A stretch of DNA of 64,000 bases from an uncultured Actinomycetaceae bacterium (GTDB lineage Bacteria > Actinomycetota > Actinomycetes > Actinomycetales > Actinomycetaceae): contig CABQJD010000002.1 of the NCBI GenBank assembly GCA_902464405.1, positions 186,001 through 250,000 of the forward strand, read 5' to 3'. Shown here piece after piece: positions 44,822 through 54,372 of this stretch. The notes below the pieces were generated by a model. That model saw nothing but the letters and a program-made list of their open reading frames with translations, did no database searches and was not told the DNA's origin. The stretch's first letter is position 1; the number at the start of each line of letters is the position of its first letter. The position numbers and the translations under genes were made by a program.

Positions 44822-47578
44822 CTATGCAGTCGCGTTTACGGCACTTCCGCCATTTTCTTCAGCAGCAGCCTGGCTCTCATTTGAGATCGCAGCGCGCCCA
44901 GCCTCAAGACGAGCCACAGGCACACGGAACGGCGAACAGCTCACATAATCCAGCCCAACCCAGTGGAAGAAATGGATCGACTGCGGATCACCGCCGTGCT
45001 CACCACACACACCGAGGTGCAGATCTGGATTAGCTGCGCGCCCGCTCTCAGCAGCACTACGCACAAGCGAACCAACTCCGCGCCAATCGATGCTCTCAAA
45101 CGGAGAGGTACCGAAAACGCCATACTCGTAGTAATCGTTGAAGAACGACGCCTCCACATCGTCACGCGAGAATCCCCACGTGGTCTGAGTGAGATCGTTT
45201 GTGCCAAAGGAGAAGAAATCACTCTCGCAAGCAATCCGATCAGCTGTGAGAGCGGCGCGTGGCAACTCGATCATATTGCCAATAGGCAGATCAACTTTCA
45301 TACCGCTCTCTTCGGAAACCTCAGCCAAAACCTCACGAGCAATATCAGAAGCAATCTGCATTTCGCGCGAAGAGCCGATAAGCGGAATCATAATCTCAGG
45401 CCGAGGATCTTTGCCGTCTTTCTTTAGCTCCACATACGCCTCAGCAATAGCGCGCACCTGGAGTTTAATCAAGCCTGGCATCTTCAAACCAAGGCGAATA
45501 CCGCGCAGACCAAGCATCGGGTTCGCCTCATGATTTTGCTTCACCGCAGCCAAAAGAATCTTCTCATCTGCCGTGATTTCCTCACCTTGCGCCTCTTTCA
45601 CAGCGAGCTTCACGGAAAGCTCCGTGAGATCAGGGAGGAACTCGTGTAGCGGCGGATCGATCAAGCGAACCGTTACAGGGCGCCCGTCCATTGCGGCAAA
45701 CATGCCAAGGAAATCGCCCTTCTGCAGCGGAACGAGCGCCGCATAAGCCTCTTCACGCTCAGAATCGCTTTCTGCAAGAATCACTTTTTCGATCAACTGA
45801 CGGCGATCACCGAGGAACATATGCTCCGTACGGCACAAACCAATCCCCTGCGCCCCAAAATCTCGCGAGCGCTGAGCATCTTCCGGGTTATCAGCATTTG
45901 CACGCACCTGCAGCTTTGCTTTCTCGTCTGCACGGCTCAAAATGTGATGCACAGCCGTCACTAATTCGGTCACGTCTTCATCTGCAGCAGCAGCTTCAAT
46001 AGCAGCATCATATCCTTTGGAAATGTAGGTCATCACTGCAGAATCGGTGACAGGCACCTCACCCTCGAAAATTTCACCAGTCGCACCATCAATAGCGATC
46101 ACGTCACCAGCTTTATACGTGGCATCTTTGCTCTTCACGTACACAGTGCCTGCAGCCTCATCAACCATGAGATCTTCTGCACCCACCACGCAGCAACGCC
46201 CCATGCCGCGAGCCACCACAGCTGCGTGAGACGTCTTGCCGCCGCGGGCCGTAAGCACACCAGCAGCCACAACCATACCTTGAAGATCATCCGGGTTCGT
46301 CTCTCGGCGAACCAAAATAACTGGCACGCCAGCATTCGTGCGAGCCACAGCCTGCTCGTTATTCATCACGATCTCACCCACAGCAGCGCCTGGAGAAGCA
46401 GGCATACCTTTGGAAATGAGTTTCTTTTCAGCTTTCTTATCAAACTGCGGGAAGAGAAGTGACGTGAGTTGATCGCCCGTCACGCGCGTCACCGCTTCAT
46501 CTTTCGTGATGAGCTTCTCGTTTACAAGCTGCTCGGCAATACGGAACGCTGCCGAAGCGGTACGCTTGCCCACGCGGGTCTGCAGCATCCAGAGCTTGCC
46601 CTTTTGAATCGTAAACTCAATATCGCACATATCGCGGTAGTGGGTTTCGAGCTTGCGCATAATCTCGCGCAACGCATCGTAGCTCGCCTTATCGAGGCGC
46701 TCAAGATCTGCCAACGAAAGAGTATTGCGGATACCCGCAACCACGTCTTCACCCTGAGCATTCTGCAAATAATCACCATAGACGCCTGAATGCCCGGTTG
46801 ATGGATCGCGAGTGAAGCACACACCCGTACCAGAATCCATGCCCATATTGCCAAAGACCATCGTCTGCACATTGACGGCGGTGCCGAGATCGTTCGGGAT
46901 ACGCTCACGGCGGCGATAAATACGAGCACGATCAGTATTCCATGAGCGGAACACCGCTTCCACAGCCATATCAAGCTGAGCGCGCGGATCCTGCGGGAAA
47001 TCAATGCCCGTCTCGCGCTTTACAATCTCTTTGTACGTATCCACAAGCTCTTTAAGATCGTCGGTGGTCATATCAAGATCGCCCTTGTAGCCCTTGCGCT
47101 CTTGCAAACCGTGCAGCTCGTCAGCAAAAAGATCGCCATCAATATCCATCACCGTCTTGCCAAACATCTGAATCAAACGGCGATAAGAATCCCATGCGAA
47201 ACGATCGTTACCAGCCTGCTGAGCCAAGCCCTGCACACTCTGATCGTTCAAACCGATATTGAGCACTGTCTCCATCATGCCCGGCATGGAGAATTTAGCT
47301 CCCGAACGCACAGAAACGAGGAGAGGATCCTCGGCATCGCCAAGAGTCTTGCCCATTTTTTCTTCGACGCCACGGATTGCAGTGGTGACTTCCACAGCAA
47401 GAGTTTCGGGCACTGAACCGTTACTCAAATATGCACGGCACGTATCGGTAGTGATGGTGAATCCGGGAGGAACCGGCAAGCCCAAGCTCGTCATTTCTGC
47501 CAGGTTCGCGCCCTTACCACCAAGAAGGTCTTTCATATCCTTATTGCCCTCGGTGAAGTTATATACATACTTCGTCAT
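44822..47578 (-). CDS. ppdK: Pyruvate, phosphate dikinase
   Basis: 918-aa enzyme that interconverts pyruvate + ATP + Pi and phosphoenolpyruvate + AMP + PPi. N-terminal ATP-grasp region (MTKYVYNFTEGNKDMKDLLGGKGANLAEM in part), phosphohistidine domain with catalytic His in GGKTSHAAVVARGMG, and a C-terminal PEP/pyruvate domain ending with the Cys-containing GVCGEHGGDP. Length is normal. GAAGGGG lies upstream of the ATG. In anaerobic Actinobacteria it often works in glycolysis with PPi; the malic enzyme in the same region supports a C4/pyruvate node role. Confidence 0.97.
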   Translation of the reverse strand: MTKYVYNFTEGNKDMKDLLGGKGANLAEMTSLGLPVPPGFTITTDTCRAYLSNGSVPETLAVEVTTAIRGVEEKMGKTLGDAEDPLLVSVRSGAKFSMPGMMETVLNIGLNDQSVQGLAQQAGNDRFAWDSYRRLIQMFGKTVMDIDGDLFADELHGLQERKGYKGDLDMTTDDLKELVDTYKEIVKRETGIDFPQDPRAQLDMAVEAVFRSWNTDRARIYRRRERIPNDLGTAVNVQTMVFGNMGMDSGTGVCFTRDPSTGHSGVYGDYLQNAQGEDVVAGIRNTLSLADLERLDKASYDALREIMRKLETHYRDMCDIEFTIQKGKLWMLQTRVGKRTASAAFRIAEQLVNEKLITKDEAVTRVTGDQLTSLLFPQFDKKAEKKLISKGMPASPGAAVGEIVMNNEQAVARTNAGVPVILVRRETNPDDLQGMVVAAGVLTARGGKTSHAAVVARGMGRCCVVGAEDLMVDEAAGTVYVKSKDATYKAGDVIAIDGATGEIFEGEVPVTDSAVMTYISKGYDAAIEAAAADEDVTELVTAVHHILSRADEKAKLQVRANADNPEDAQRSRDFGAQGIGLCRTEHMFLGDRRQLIEKVILAESDSEREEAYAALVPLQKGDFLGMFAAMDGRPVTVRLIDPPLHEFLPDLTELSVKLAVKEAQGEEITADEKILLAAVKQNHEANPMLGLRGIRLGLKMPGLIKLQVRAIAEAYVELKKDGKDPRPEIMIPLIGSSREMQIASDIAREVLAEVSEESGMKVDLPIGNMIELPRAALTADRIACESDFFSFGTNDLTQTTWGFSRDDVEASFFNDYYEYGVFGTSPFESIDWRGVGSLVRSAAESGRAANPDLHLGVCGEHGGDPQSIHFFHWVGLDYVSCSPFRVPVARLEAGRAAISNESQAAAEENGGSAVNATA

Positions 47579-47675
47579 TACGCATGCCCCTTCTTTGGGT
47601 CTCGTTTTGCTTTCGTCACTTGAAGCCGCACAACACGGTCCGCCAAAAATTCTAGTGCATTATGGGCCCTTAAGC

Positions 47676-48752
47676 CTATATTTTGACACCTTCTTCTCTG
47701 AGCACTTGCAGGTATTCAAAAATATTTGCCGAATAATTAGGATAGGCAATTTTTAATTCACGAAAATTATCCACATGGACAAGAACAATATTCTCAGTAG
47801 AAAGACTGCACTCGTTCGAGGCACTGCCCGACAATTTTGTTTCAAATTGCGCATAATCAGCAAGCGCTCGATCTATCTGAGCCTTAGCATAAGAATACAC
47901 AATTAAGCTTTGTTCTTCTTTCAATAACCGTAAAATAAACACGGACGCTTCTTCATCGTCGCAGTAAGATTTAGATATCTTGAACACGTCATCACAAGCA
48001 TTCAATAATTTTGCGCCAATACGTCTCACATCTGGAAGAGACTCGACACGTTCTATAAGGGATTTTTTATCAGTTGGCACCCCTGCCACAAGAGGAGTTC
48101 CCTCACGTAACGCTAAGAGTGATGACGTAAGTTGGTTAAACATTAACCTGCCTTCAGTAAAAGGATTTTTTAGTAGTGAATCCTTATCAGATGTTTTGAC
48201 AGAAATACCCTCTATCTCATCCATAACCTCTAAAGCAGTAGCCCAATAGTGCTGAAGCTGCGTTCTTAGTTGAACTTCAACACGATAATTACCATAAGCG
48301 GTGTGTTGTTTAGTCAAAACATGATATGAACGGTAACCAGTGTCTTTAGGAAATCGAATATAATCTTTACTTTTTCTGATAATCGAACCCGTTGTTTTAA
48401 TGTTTTCTTCTAGCCGATCTTTAATTATTTCTAAATCTTCAACTTTCTTAACGATCACACGGCATCCGCCTACGTCATCTAAAGTACTTAAGTCGTAATT
48501 TTGCGGTCTTTGCAATTTTTGAATAATAGAAGGGATCCGCTTCAGCCTATAAGTTAGAACAACCCCCTCAATACCCTCACAACATTCAAGAAGAGTTTCA
48601 AAACACTGCCGAGCAGCGGGCGCACATTGAGCACGCCATTTTTGTACAATCCTGATTGCGTCTGCATACTCTCCAGAATCATGTTGCAAATTACGCTTTA
48701 AAACTCTGCTGCATTTTTTCGCTTTATTCGCTGAGATATATTCACCACTCAT
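47676..48752 (-). CDS. RelA/SpoT-domain nucleotide (pp)pGpp-type synthetase, probable toxin of a Panacea module
   Basis: 358 aa from ATG 48752 (GGAA five bases upstream; earlier Met codons to 48806 lie upstream of the likely transcription start). The synthetase fold is seen in order: RLKRIPSI (about 69), LDDVGGCRVIVK (91-102), KDYIRFPKDTGYRSYH (129-144) and EVQLRTQLQHYW (159-170), with the catalytic Asp and Glu and the base-stacking Tyr present. No HD hydrolase domain. A C-terminal helical part of about 150 residues is not recognised. Such lone synthetases include toxic small alarmone synthetases. Divergent from a Panacea antitoxin gene, 75 bases away. Confidence 0.8.
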   Translation of the reverse strand: MSGEYISANKAKKCSRVLKRNLQHDSGEYADAIRIVQKWRAQCAPAARQCFETLLECCEGIEGVVLTYRLKRIPSIIQKLQRPQNYDLSTLDDVGGCRVIVKKVEDLEIIKDRLEENIKTTGSIIRKSKDYIRFPKDTGYRSYHVLTKQHTAYGNYRVEVQLRTQLQHYWATALEVMDEIEGISVKTSDKDSLLKNPFTEGRLMFNQLTSSLLALREGTPLVAGVPTDKKSLIERVESLPDVRRIGAKLLNACDDVFKISKSYCDDEEASVFILRLLKEEQSLIVYSYAKAQIDRALADYAQFETKLSGSASNECSLSTENIVLVHVDNFRELKIAYPNYSANIFEYLQVLREEGVKI

Positions 48753-48774
48753 GTTTCCAGATGAAGAGCACATA

Positions 48775-48788
48775 GGTATAATTGTACC
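48775..48788. promoter_or_regulatory. Overlapping divergent -10 boxes inside a near-palindrome
   Basis: ggtataattgtacc (near-palindrome GGTAYAATTRTACC). It contains a plus-strand -10 TATAAT (48777-48782; -35 TTTCCA at 48754-48759, spacer 17) and a minus-strand -10 TACAAT (48786-48781; weak -35 TTTATG). Predicted starts agree with both gene starts. Likely operator for autoregulation of the pair. Confidence 0.65.
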
Positions 48789-48827
48789 GTTAGGATACAT
48801 GGGCATAAATTGTGAGGAGGCTTTACA

Positions 48828-49274
48828 ATGGCATCTATTGTTGATGTAGCTGCATATATTTTAGATCAGTGCAAGTCTCTTTCCACAATGAAACTGCAAA
48901 AACTCACATTTTACTCACAAGCACATTCTCTCGCTACTTTAGGAACTCCGTTATTTAACGAAGATTTTGAAGCGTGGCGTGCAGGTCCTGTATCCACAGA
49001 ACTATTTAGCAAGCATCGTGGATTCTTCATTATAGAAGCAGGACAGTTAAAGGCGAAAAGCACTAATTTAACAGATCAAGAAAAAAATATCGTCGATGCG
49101 GTATGCAACAAACTGGGAAAACTCACCGGCAACGATCTTAGCAATCGCAGCCACAGAGAAGATCCGTGGAAAAATGCTCGATCTGGTCTATCTCCTAGTG
49201 CTCCCAGCCAGAACCTAATCTCTAAAGATTCGATACGCGAGTACTACTCAATTCATCGTGTGGTGGATTTTTAA
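48828..49274 (+). CDS. Panacea-domain (SocA/GepA, DUF4065) protein, probable antitoxin
   Basis: 148 aa. The Panacea domain is clear: MKLQKLTFYSQAHSLA, then FNEDFEAWRAGPVSTELF (the W-x-x-GPV-x-x-L core) and a C-terminal LTGNDLSNRSHREDPWKNAR (H-x-x-D-P-W). Panacea domains are known as promiscuous antitoxin domains paired with many toxin types, including toxic alarmone synthetases. GAGGAGG seven bases before the ATG is the strongest ribosome site of the pair, fitting excess antitoxin over toxin. A terminator follows. The divergent arrangement with its partner is less usual than a same-strand operon. Confidence 0.85.
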   Translation: MASIVDVAAYILDQCKSLSTMKLQKLTFYSQAHSLATLGTPLFNEDFEAWRAGPVSTELFSKHRGFFIIEAGQLKAKSTNLTDQEKNIVDAVCNKLGKLTGNDLSNRSHREDPWKNARSGLSPSAPSQNLISKDSIREYYSIHRVVDF

Positions 49275-49321
49275 ATACGTACAGCAACACGCACGACAAC
49301 GTCATTTATAGTAGCTATACG

Positions 49322-49370
49322 GTTTATGGTGTGCGAATAACCGATCCACACCAAAACGCACACCATAAAC
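49322..49370 (+). terminator. Terminator of the Panacea gene
   Basis: Perfect 14-bp stem (49322-49335 with 49357-49370) with a 21-base loop, followed by TTTTACAATTTTT. It lies 48 bases past the stop. Confidence 0.8.
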
Positions 49371-49397
49371 TTTTACAATTTTTACCGAAAGAATTCT

Positions 49398-50645
49398 ATG
49401 CCCTCTTTGCTTGCCATCATCTACGCAGCTTTCATCTCCCTAGGCTTACCCGATAACGTGCTCGGATCCGCATGGCCTCAGATGGCTCCAGATCTTGGAG
49501 TGGATATTGCTGCAGCTGGAATACTTTCCATCACAACAAGCTACGGGACCATTATCTCCTCCTTTTGCTCGGCATGGATACTGCGCAGATTTTCAACATC
49601 ATCAGTCTGCGCAATCTCAACCATGCTCACATCGTTAGGACTTGCAGGCTTCAGCCTCTGCCCTACCTTCGCCTTTATGCCTCTATGCGCACTCATTCTC
49701 GGGCTTGGAGCAGGAGCAATTGATTCCGCCCTCAACGCTTACGTGAGCGCTCATTATTCTGCAGCGCACATGAATTTCCTGCACGCCTTTTGGGGAGTGG
49801 GCGCTCTATGCGGTCCATTTATAGTTGCTTTCTGCCTCTATACGATGCATTCGTGGCGTCCAGCTTACGCTGCTATTGCATGCATTCAGTTCTTTCTAGC
49901 AATTCTTCTCGTCTATACACGCCGCCTCTGGCGCACACGCGATACGTCACCTTGCTATACAGATACCAGCAGCAATAAAACCTTTTCTGTAAAAAACGAT
50001 TACAGCAATAATGCTGACGACGAAGCAAACAATGAAGATCACATACCGTGGTACTCCATTCCTTTGCTTTGGCAATCCGTTTTCGCGTTCTTCCTCTATT
50101 GCGGCGCAGAACACAGCGCCATACTTTGGGCAAGCACATTTTTACGGCAGGCACGAAACCTCGATGCCACTATGGCAGCTGCAGCCGGAGGCGCATTCGT
50201 CATCGGAATGACGTTAGGACGCTTTACCTCAGGATTCGTATCTCGAACTTTGAGCAGTATCCAACTTATCCGAATCGGCACAGGAACCTTAATGGCTGGG
50301 ATGCTCTGTGCCACTCTGGCCCCATGGGCATGGGGAACCGCCGCAGGCTTTGCCATTGCAGGAATAGGGTGTGCGCCTATTTACCCGGGAATTATGAAAG
50401 AGCTGAATCGCAGATTCGGATCAGGCAACGTCAAACGCGTGATCGGCATACACATGGGCTTCGCATATATCGGCTCCCTGCTTTTCCCAGCAATCACGGG
50501 AGCACTCATCTCATCTTTTTCCCCCTACGCTCTGCCTGCGATTTTTCTTTGCAGCTCACTAGGCATGCTGATATGCCACGAATTTATTGAACGAAGCATC
50601 TGCGGTGAAGCTATAGGAGCCGCACACTCAATGAAATGCTCATAA
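49398..50645 (+). CDS. Major facilitator superfamily transporter
   Basis: 415 aa with about twelve hydrophobic segments. Start region LLAIIYAAFISLGLPDNVLGSAWPQMAPDLGV resembles the sugar/FucP- or YfmO-like MFS group (GLPDNVLG near the end of helix 1). A hydrophilic central loop (DTSSNKTFSVKNDYSNNADDEANNEDH) separates the two six-helix halves and looks low-complexity. The substrate cannot be told. Ribosome site weak (GAAAG at -10). Confidence 0.8.
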   Translation: MPSLLAIIYAAFISLGLPDNVLGSAWPQMAPDLGVDIAAAGILSITTSYGTIISSFCSAWILRRFSTSSVCAISTMLTSLGLAGFSLCPTFAFMPLCALILGLGAGAIDSALNAYVSAHYSAAHMNFLHAFWGVGALCGPFIVAFCLYTMHSWRPAYAAIACIQFFLAILLVYTRRLWRTRDTSPCYTDTSSNKTFSVKNDYSNNADDEANNEDHIPWYSIPLLWQSVFAFFLYCGAEHSAILWASTFLRQARNLDATMAAAAGGAFVIGMTLGRFTSGFVSRTLSSIQLIRIGTGTLMAGMLCATLAPWAWGTAAGFAIAGIGCAPIYPGIMKELNRRFGSGNVKRVIGIHMGFAYIGSLLFPAITGALISSFSPYALPAIFLCSSLGMLICHEFIERSICGEAIGAAHSMKCS

Positions 50646-50768
50646 AGCGCTTCACTAAAGCACTCATAAACCCTTCACTCATATCTAAACACCTGCTAAG
50701 AGGAGCACCAATAAAATACGTTTTAATACGATCTGCACAAAACAAGAAAAATTCATTACTATATCCCT

Positions 50769-52193
50769 ATGCGAGTTTTTCCTTCCTATACTGCTTCATT
50801 CCGCCTCAACATAGAGGAATCATCGGTGCAAGTAGCAGACGTGATTCAAAAAGTTTCTTCCATAGGCGCCGCCATCACAGGTTTAGATGTGGCCGAATCT
50901 GATCGTGAAGATATTTCTCTCGATCTCACCTGCCTCACTCGCGATTCCAGCCATCGGCGCGAAATTGCTCAACTCCTTGAAGCTACCCCTGGCGTCACTG
51001 TGCAAGCGATCTCAGACACAACTTTCCTTGAACATATCGGTGGAAAAATCGAAGTCACGCCAAAAGCTCCAATCAAGAATCGAGCCGATCTTTCGCGCGT
51101 TTATACGCCCGGAGTAGCGCGCGTGTGCACATCTATTCACGACGACCCAGAGAAATCTTTTAGCCTCACTATTCGTGCCAATACCGTGGCAATCGTCACC
51201 GATGGAACTGCCGTGCTGGGGCTTGGCGATATCGGCCCTGAGGCTGCTCTTCCCGTCATGGAAGGAAAAGCTGTGCTGTTTAAGCAGTTTGGCGGAGTGA
51301 ATGCTTGGCCAATCGTGCTAGACACAAAAGATACTGAAGAAATTATTCGCACAGTTAAGCTGATTGCTCCAGGCTTTGGCGGAATCAACCTAGAAGATAT
51401 TTCTGCTCCTCGATGCTTTGAGATCGAGCAGCGTTTGCGAGATGAACTCGACATTCCTGTGTTTCATGACGATCAACACGGAACAGCAGTAGTGGTGCTC
51501 GCAGCTCTTATTAACGCCTTAAAGCTCGTAAATAAAAAGATTGAAGACGTGCGCATCGTAGTTTCAGGAGTGGGAGCTGCAGGAACTGCAATTATTAAAC
51601 TTCTTCTCGCTCAGGGCGCGCGAGACATAGTGGGATACGGCAGGAACGGCGCTCTTGCAGCTGACCAAACCGAAAACATGAATCCTGCTCGCAAGGAGCT
51701 GGCACAGATCACTAATCCACGCCTCGTACACGGAGATTTGCGCTCTGGTCTAGCTGGAGCAGACGTATTCATTGGCGTTTCACAAGGCGGAATTCTTGAA
51801 GGAAACGATATCGCCACGATGGCTGATAATGCCATCGTTTTCGCTCTGGCAAATCCAACTCCAGAAGTCGATCCTATTGAGGCTTCTCAGCATGCCGCAG
51901 TCATTGCTACTGGACGCTCCGATTTTCCGAACCAGATCAATAATGTGCTTGTTTTCCCGAGTCTCTTTAGAGGTGTGCTCGATTCACAGGTAAAGACGAT
52001 CACCACAGAGCTTTTACAGGTGGCAGCGCAGGCGATTGCTTCTGTGATTTCCGATGAAGAGCTGAGCGCACACTATATTATTCCTGGTGTATTCGATCAG
52101 AGGGTGACGCAAGCTGTGCAAGAAGCAGTGAAACGCGCAGCTCGCAATCTTCCAAAGCGGCAGATTCCAGCGCAAGAGCACACCGGGCAATAA
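50769..52193 (+). CDS. NAD(P)-dependent malic enzyme with N-terminal ACT-like domain
   Basis: 474 aa. Oxidative decarboxylation of malate to pyruvate. After an N-terminal ACT-like domain (about 1-75: SSVQVADVIQKVSSIGAAITGLD), the malic domain has RVYTPGVARVC, the catalytic Lys region VMEGKAVLFKQF and the metal ligands in PGFGGINLEDISAPRCFEIE and DDQHGTAVV; the NAD-binding motif VSGVGAAGTAI follows. The ACT domain suggests amino-acid or metabolite control. The start ATG lacks a clear ribosome site. Confidence 0.93.
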   Translation: MRVFPSYTASFRLNIEESSVQVADVIQKVSSIGAAITGLDVAESDREDISLDLTCLTRDSSHRREIAQLLEATPGVTVQAISDTTFLEHIGGKIEVTPKAPIKNRADLSRVYTPGVARVCTSIHDDPEKSFSLTIRANTVAIVTDGTAVLGLGDIGPEAALPVMEGKAVLFKQFGGVNAWPIVLDTKDTEEIIRTVKLIAPGFGGINLEDISAPRCFEIEQRLRDELDIPVFHDDQHGTAVVVLAALINALKLVNKKIEDVRIVVSGVGAAGTAIIKLLLAQGARDIVGYGRNGALAADQTENMNPARKELAQITNPRLVHGDLRSGLAGADVFIGVSQGGILEGNDIATMADNAIVFALANPTPEVDPIEASQHAAVIATGRSDFPNQINNVLVFPSLFRGVLDSQVKTITTELLQVAAQAIASVISDEELSAHYIIPGVFDQRVTQAVQEAVKRAARNLPKRQIPAQEHTGQ

Positions 52194-52317
52194 GCTCGGC
52201 AAGAAGTGCAGCAAAAAGCATAGCAATAAGCCTGGCAAGAAACTGAGCTGCTTTTATCGTTTGATCGCAAGGAACCTCACCAATTGCGCCATCACGAATC
52301 TAGGGGTGAACGTCAGC

Positions 52318-52719
52318 TCACTCTCTAGCTGTGAAAGAATTAAACTTCGCAGATTTGAAAATAACTATTCCGAATGCGAATACCGCAGCAGCTAATGCCA
52401 CTTGCGGTTCATAATATGAGGGTAGGAATAAGCGCACCATTGCACTCGAAAGCGCTCCAAAAATAACCACCGCTAAAAAGGGCATATTGAAGCTCAAAAG
52501 AACGATTGCCACAGCAAAAGCAACTAAACGAGCATCGAATGCAACAGCACACCCAGAACAGAAAGCATTGCTCGCGATAAGCGCAGCCAGAAGCCCGATC
52601 GTCATACGATTTGTGACGGCAATAACTACAGGTTTTTCCAGCCAATGCTCGGGGAATAAAAAACCTGCATATTTCGTGGCGAAAGAGATTGCACACGCAC
52701 CTAGAATCCATAACCACAT
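52318..52719 (-). CDS. azlD: AzlD-family branched-chain amino acid export subunit
   Basis: 133 aa, four hydrophobic segments, typical of the AzlD small subunit (TKYAGFLFPEHWLEKPVVIAV; R-x-x-G-F/L-P pattern). Works with AzlC to export branched-chain amino acids or analogues. Its ATG overlaps the azlC stop (TGATG), so the two are coupled. Confidence 0.8.
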   Translation of the reverse strand: MWLWILGACAISFATKYAGFLFPEHWLEKPVVIAVTNRMTIGLLAALIASNAFCSGCAVAFDARLVAFAVAIVLLSFNMPFLAVVIFGALSSAMVRLFLPSYYEPQVALAAAVFAFGIVIFKSAKFNSFTARE

Positions 52720-53441
52720 CAGACTTCACCTCCTGCTCGCAGCACATTCTTACTTGGCACACACCATACAGCCGCCACAGCTGCAGCAATGAGTATCGGA
52801 ATTCCTGGCGCAGCAACAGGAGTGACGACAATCGTCACCGTAGCGCACACAACCGCGAGCGCCGCAGCGTCACCTGATTTTAAGCGAGGCCAAAGCAAGC
52901 CGCAGAATGCCGCCACAGCAGCACCGTCAAGCCCCCAAGCTGTAGGATCCCCCAAGGCTTCACCAATCAACGCGCCCAACATCGTAAACGAGCACCACAG
53001 AATCCACACCCCGCATCCAGTAACCCAAAAACCGCGTTTTATCTCGGCTGGGTCTTTCTGGGCTGAAGCTACAGCAGTTGGCTCATCGATTGAAATATGA
53101 GCAGCCAGCACTTTACGCCAGCCATGCACTCGCAGTCGCACGTTATTCTGCATACCGTAGATACCGTTTCTCAGCCCGAGCAAACCTGCCGCGCTGAGAG
53201 CTGACGCACCCGTGCCGGCAGGGCTTGCAAGATGCCCTATTCCCCCGGCACCGCTGATAACTCCGATAAAAGCAAACTGGGACCCTCCGGTAAACATCAC
53301 TGCTGAAAGAATAACCGTCTGCCAAAAACTCAGCCCTGCTGCCACTGCAAGAGCACCAAACGAGATGCCGTATAAACCAGTGGCAATAGAAACAGATAAA
53401 GCCATTGCCACAGCTGGAGTGAGGTGACGGCGAAAATTCAT
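52719..53441 (-). CDS. azlC: AzlC-family amino acid permease
   Basis: 240 aa, large subunit of the AzlCD/BrnFE-type exporter. Contains GLSFWQTVILSAVMFTGGSQFAFIGVI, a family signature, and about seven membrane helices. TGGTGGA just before the ATG. Runs into azlD by TGATG overlap. It lies downstream of tyrA on the same strand with a 74-base gap, so part of its expression may come from the aromatic operon. Confidence 0.85.
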   Translation of the reverse strand: MNFRRHLTPAVAMALSVSIATGLYGISFGALAVAAGLSFWQTVILSAVMFTGGSQFAFIGVISGAGGIGHLASPAGTGASALSAAGLLGLRNGIYGMQNNVRLRVHGWRKVLAAHISIDEPTAVASAQKDPAEIKRGFWVTGCGVWILWCSFTMLGALIGEALGDPTAWGLDGAAVAAFCGLLWPRLKSGDAAALAVVCATVTIVVTPVAAPGIPILIAAAVAAVWCVPSKNVLRAGGEV

Positions 53442-53514
53442 TCCACCAGACTAACACACTGCCTAATCACGGGTAGCAGCCAGCAGGATTTGCGAACAAG
53501 AAAAAGCAGATAAA

Positions 53515-54372
53515 TCAGCACTTATCGAAAAGCGCTCGACGCTCGGTGGAATAGCGCATGAGCGCCCTCATCGCAGCCACATCTTCCGTTTCTATCATCT
53601 TTCTAAGATTGGTGAACGTAGAAAGAAAGAGATCCATCTGCTCCAAAAGCGCCGTCTTATTCTCAATAAAAAGCTCACTCCACATCTCATCATTGATTCT
53701 CGCAATGCGCGTGAGATCTCGAAAAGAATCGCCGGTAAAGGCTTGCATATGCTCTTTGCTATTGCACGTCATCAAAGAAATAGCAATACAATGCGTAAGC
53801 TGAGAAAGAAAGCCAATCATCTCGTCGTGCTCTTCAGGAGAAAGAGTTGCCACGCGAGAAAAGCCGAGCAGCCTACCCAGCTCGATGCACGTCTCGATAG
53901 CATCGGGCGTATTTTTCTCGGTTGGAGTGACGATGTAGTTCGCTCCGGCAAAGATCGTATCCGTGCTGTTTTCCACGCCGGAAAGCTCGCGCCCGGCCAT
54001 CGGGTGCGCCGCAATGAACTCAACATCATCGCGAAGCATACCTTGAATCTTATAAACGATACTTCCTTTAACACCCGTTACGTCTGTGAGGAGCGCACCG
54101 CTTTTCAACAGCTTTTGATTATCCTCGATCCACTGCACAAAAACGTGCGGATAGAGAGCAAAAATCACGAGATCCGCCGAGCTGATTATGTTCGAATCAA
54201 GCCCTGTAGAACCTTCGTTGATAATCCCCTTGCGCATTGCGTAATCAATAGAACTTTGCTCCTTGGTGATGGCGCTGATATGGAAGCCGAGCCGCTTGAG
54301 TGCCCGAGCATAGCTTCCGCCGAGAAGCCCGAGACCAACGATCAAAATTTTCTTATCCACCTGAACTAGCAT
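53515..54372 (-). CDS. tyrA: Prephenate dehydrogenase
   Basis: 285-aa NAD-binding enzyme converting prephenate to 4-hydroxyphenylpyruvate for tyrosine. N-terminal Rossmann motif VGLGLLGGSYARAL; catalytic region AAHPMAGRELSGVENS with the conserved His and the LSPEEHDEMIGFLSQLTH motif. No ACT domain, so feedback may be limited to the operon leader. Its start overlaps the end of aroA (ATG inside the last aroA codons). Confidence 0.92.
   Translation of the reverse strand: MLVQVDKKILIVGLGLLGGSYARALKRLGFHISAITKEQSSIDYAMRKGIINEGSTGLDSNIISSADLVIFALYPHVFVQWIEDNQKLLKSGALLTDVTGVKGSIVYKIQGMLRDDVEFIAAHPMAGRELSGVENSTDTIFAGANYIVTPTEKNTPDAIETCIELGRLLGFSRVATLSPEEHDEMIGFLSQLTHCIAISLMTCNSKEHMQAFTGDSFRDLTRIARINDEMWSELFIENKTALLEQMDLFLSTFTNLRKMIETEDVAAMRALMRYSTERRALFDKC

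Noticed and set aside
48753..48806. Longer RelA/SpoT protein starting at 48806
   Set aside because: That start has no ribosome site and lies upstream of the predicted transcription start near 48774.
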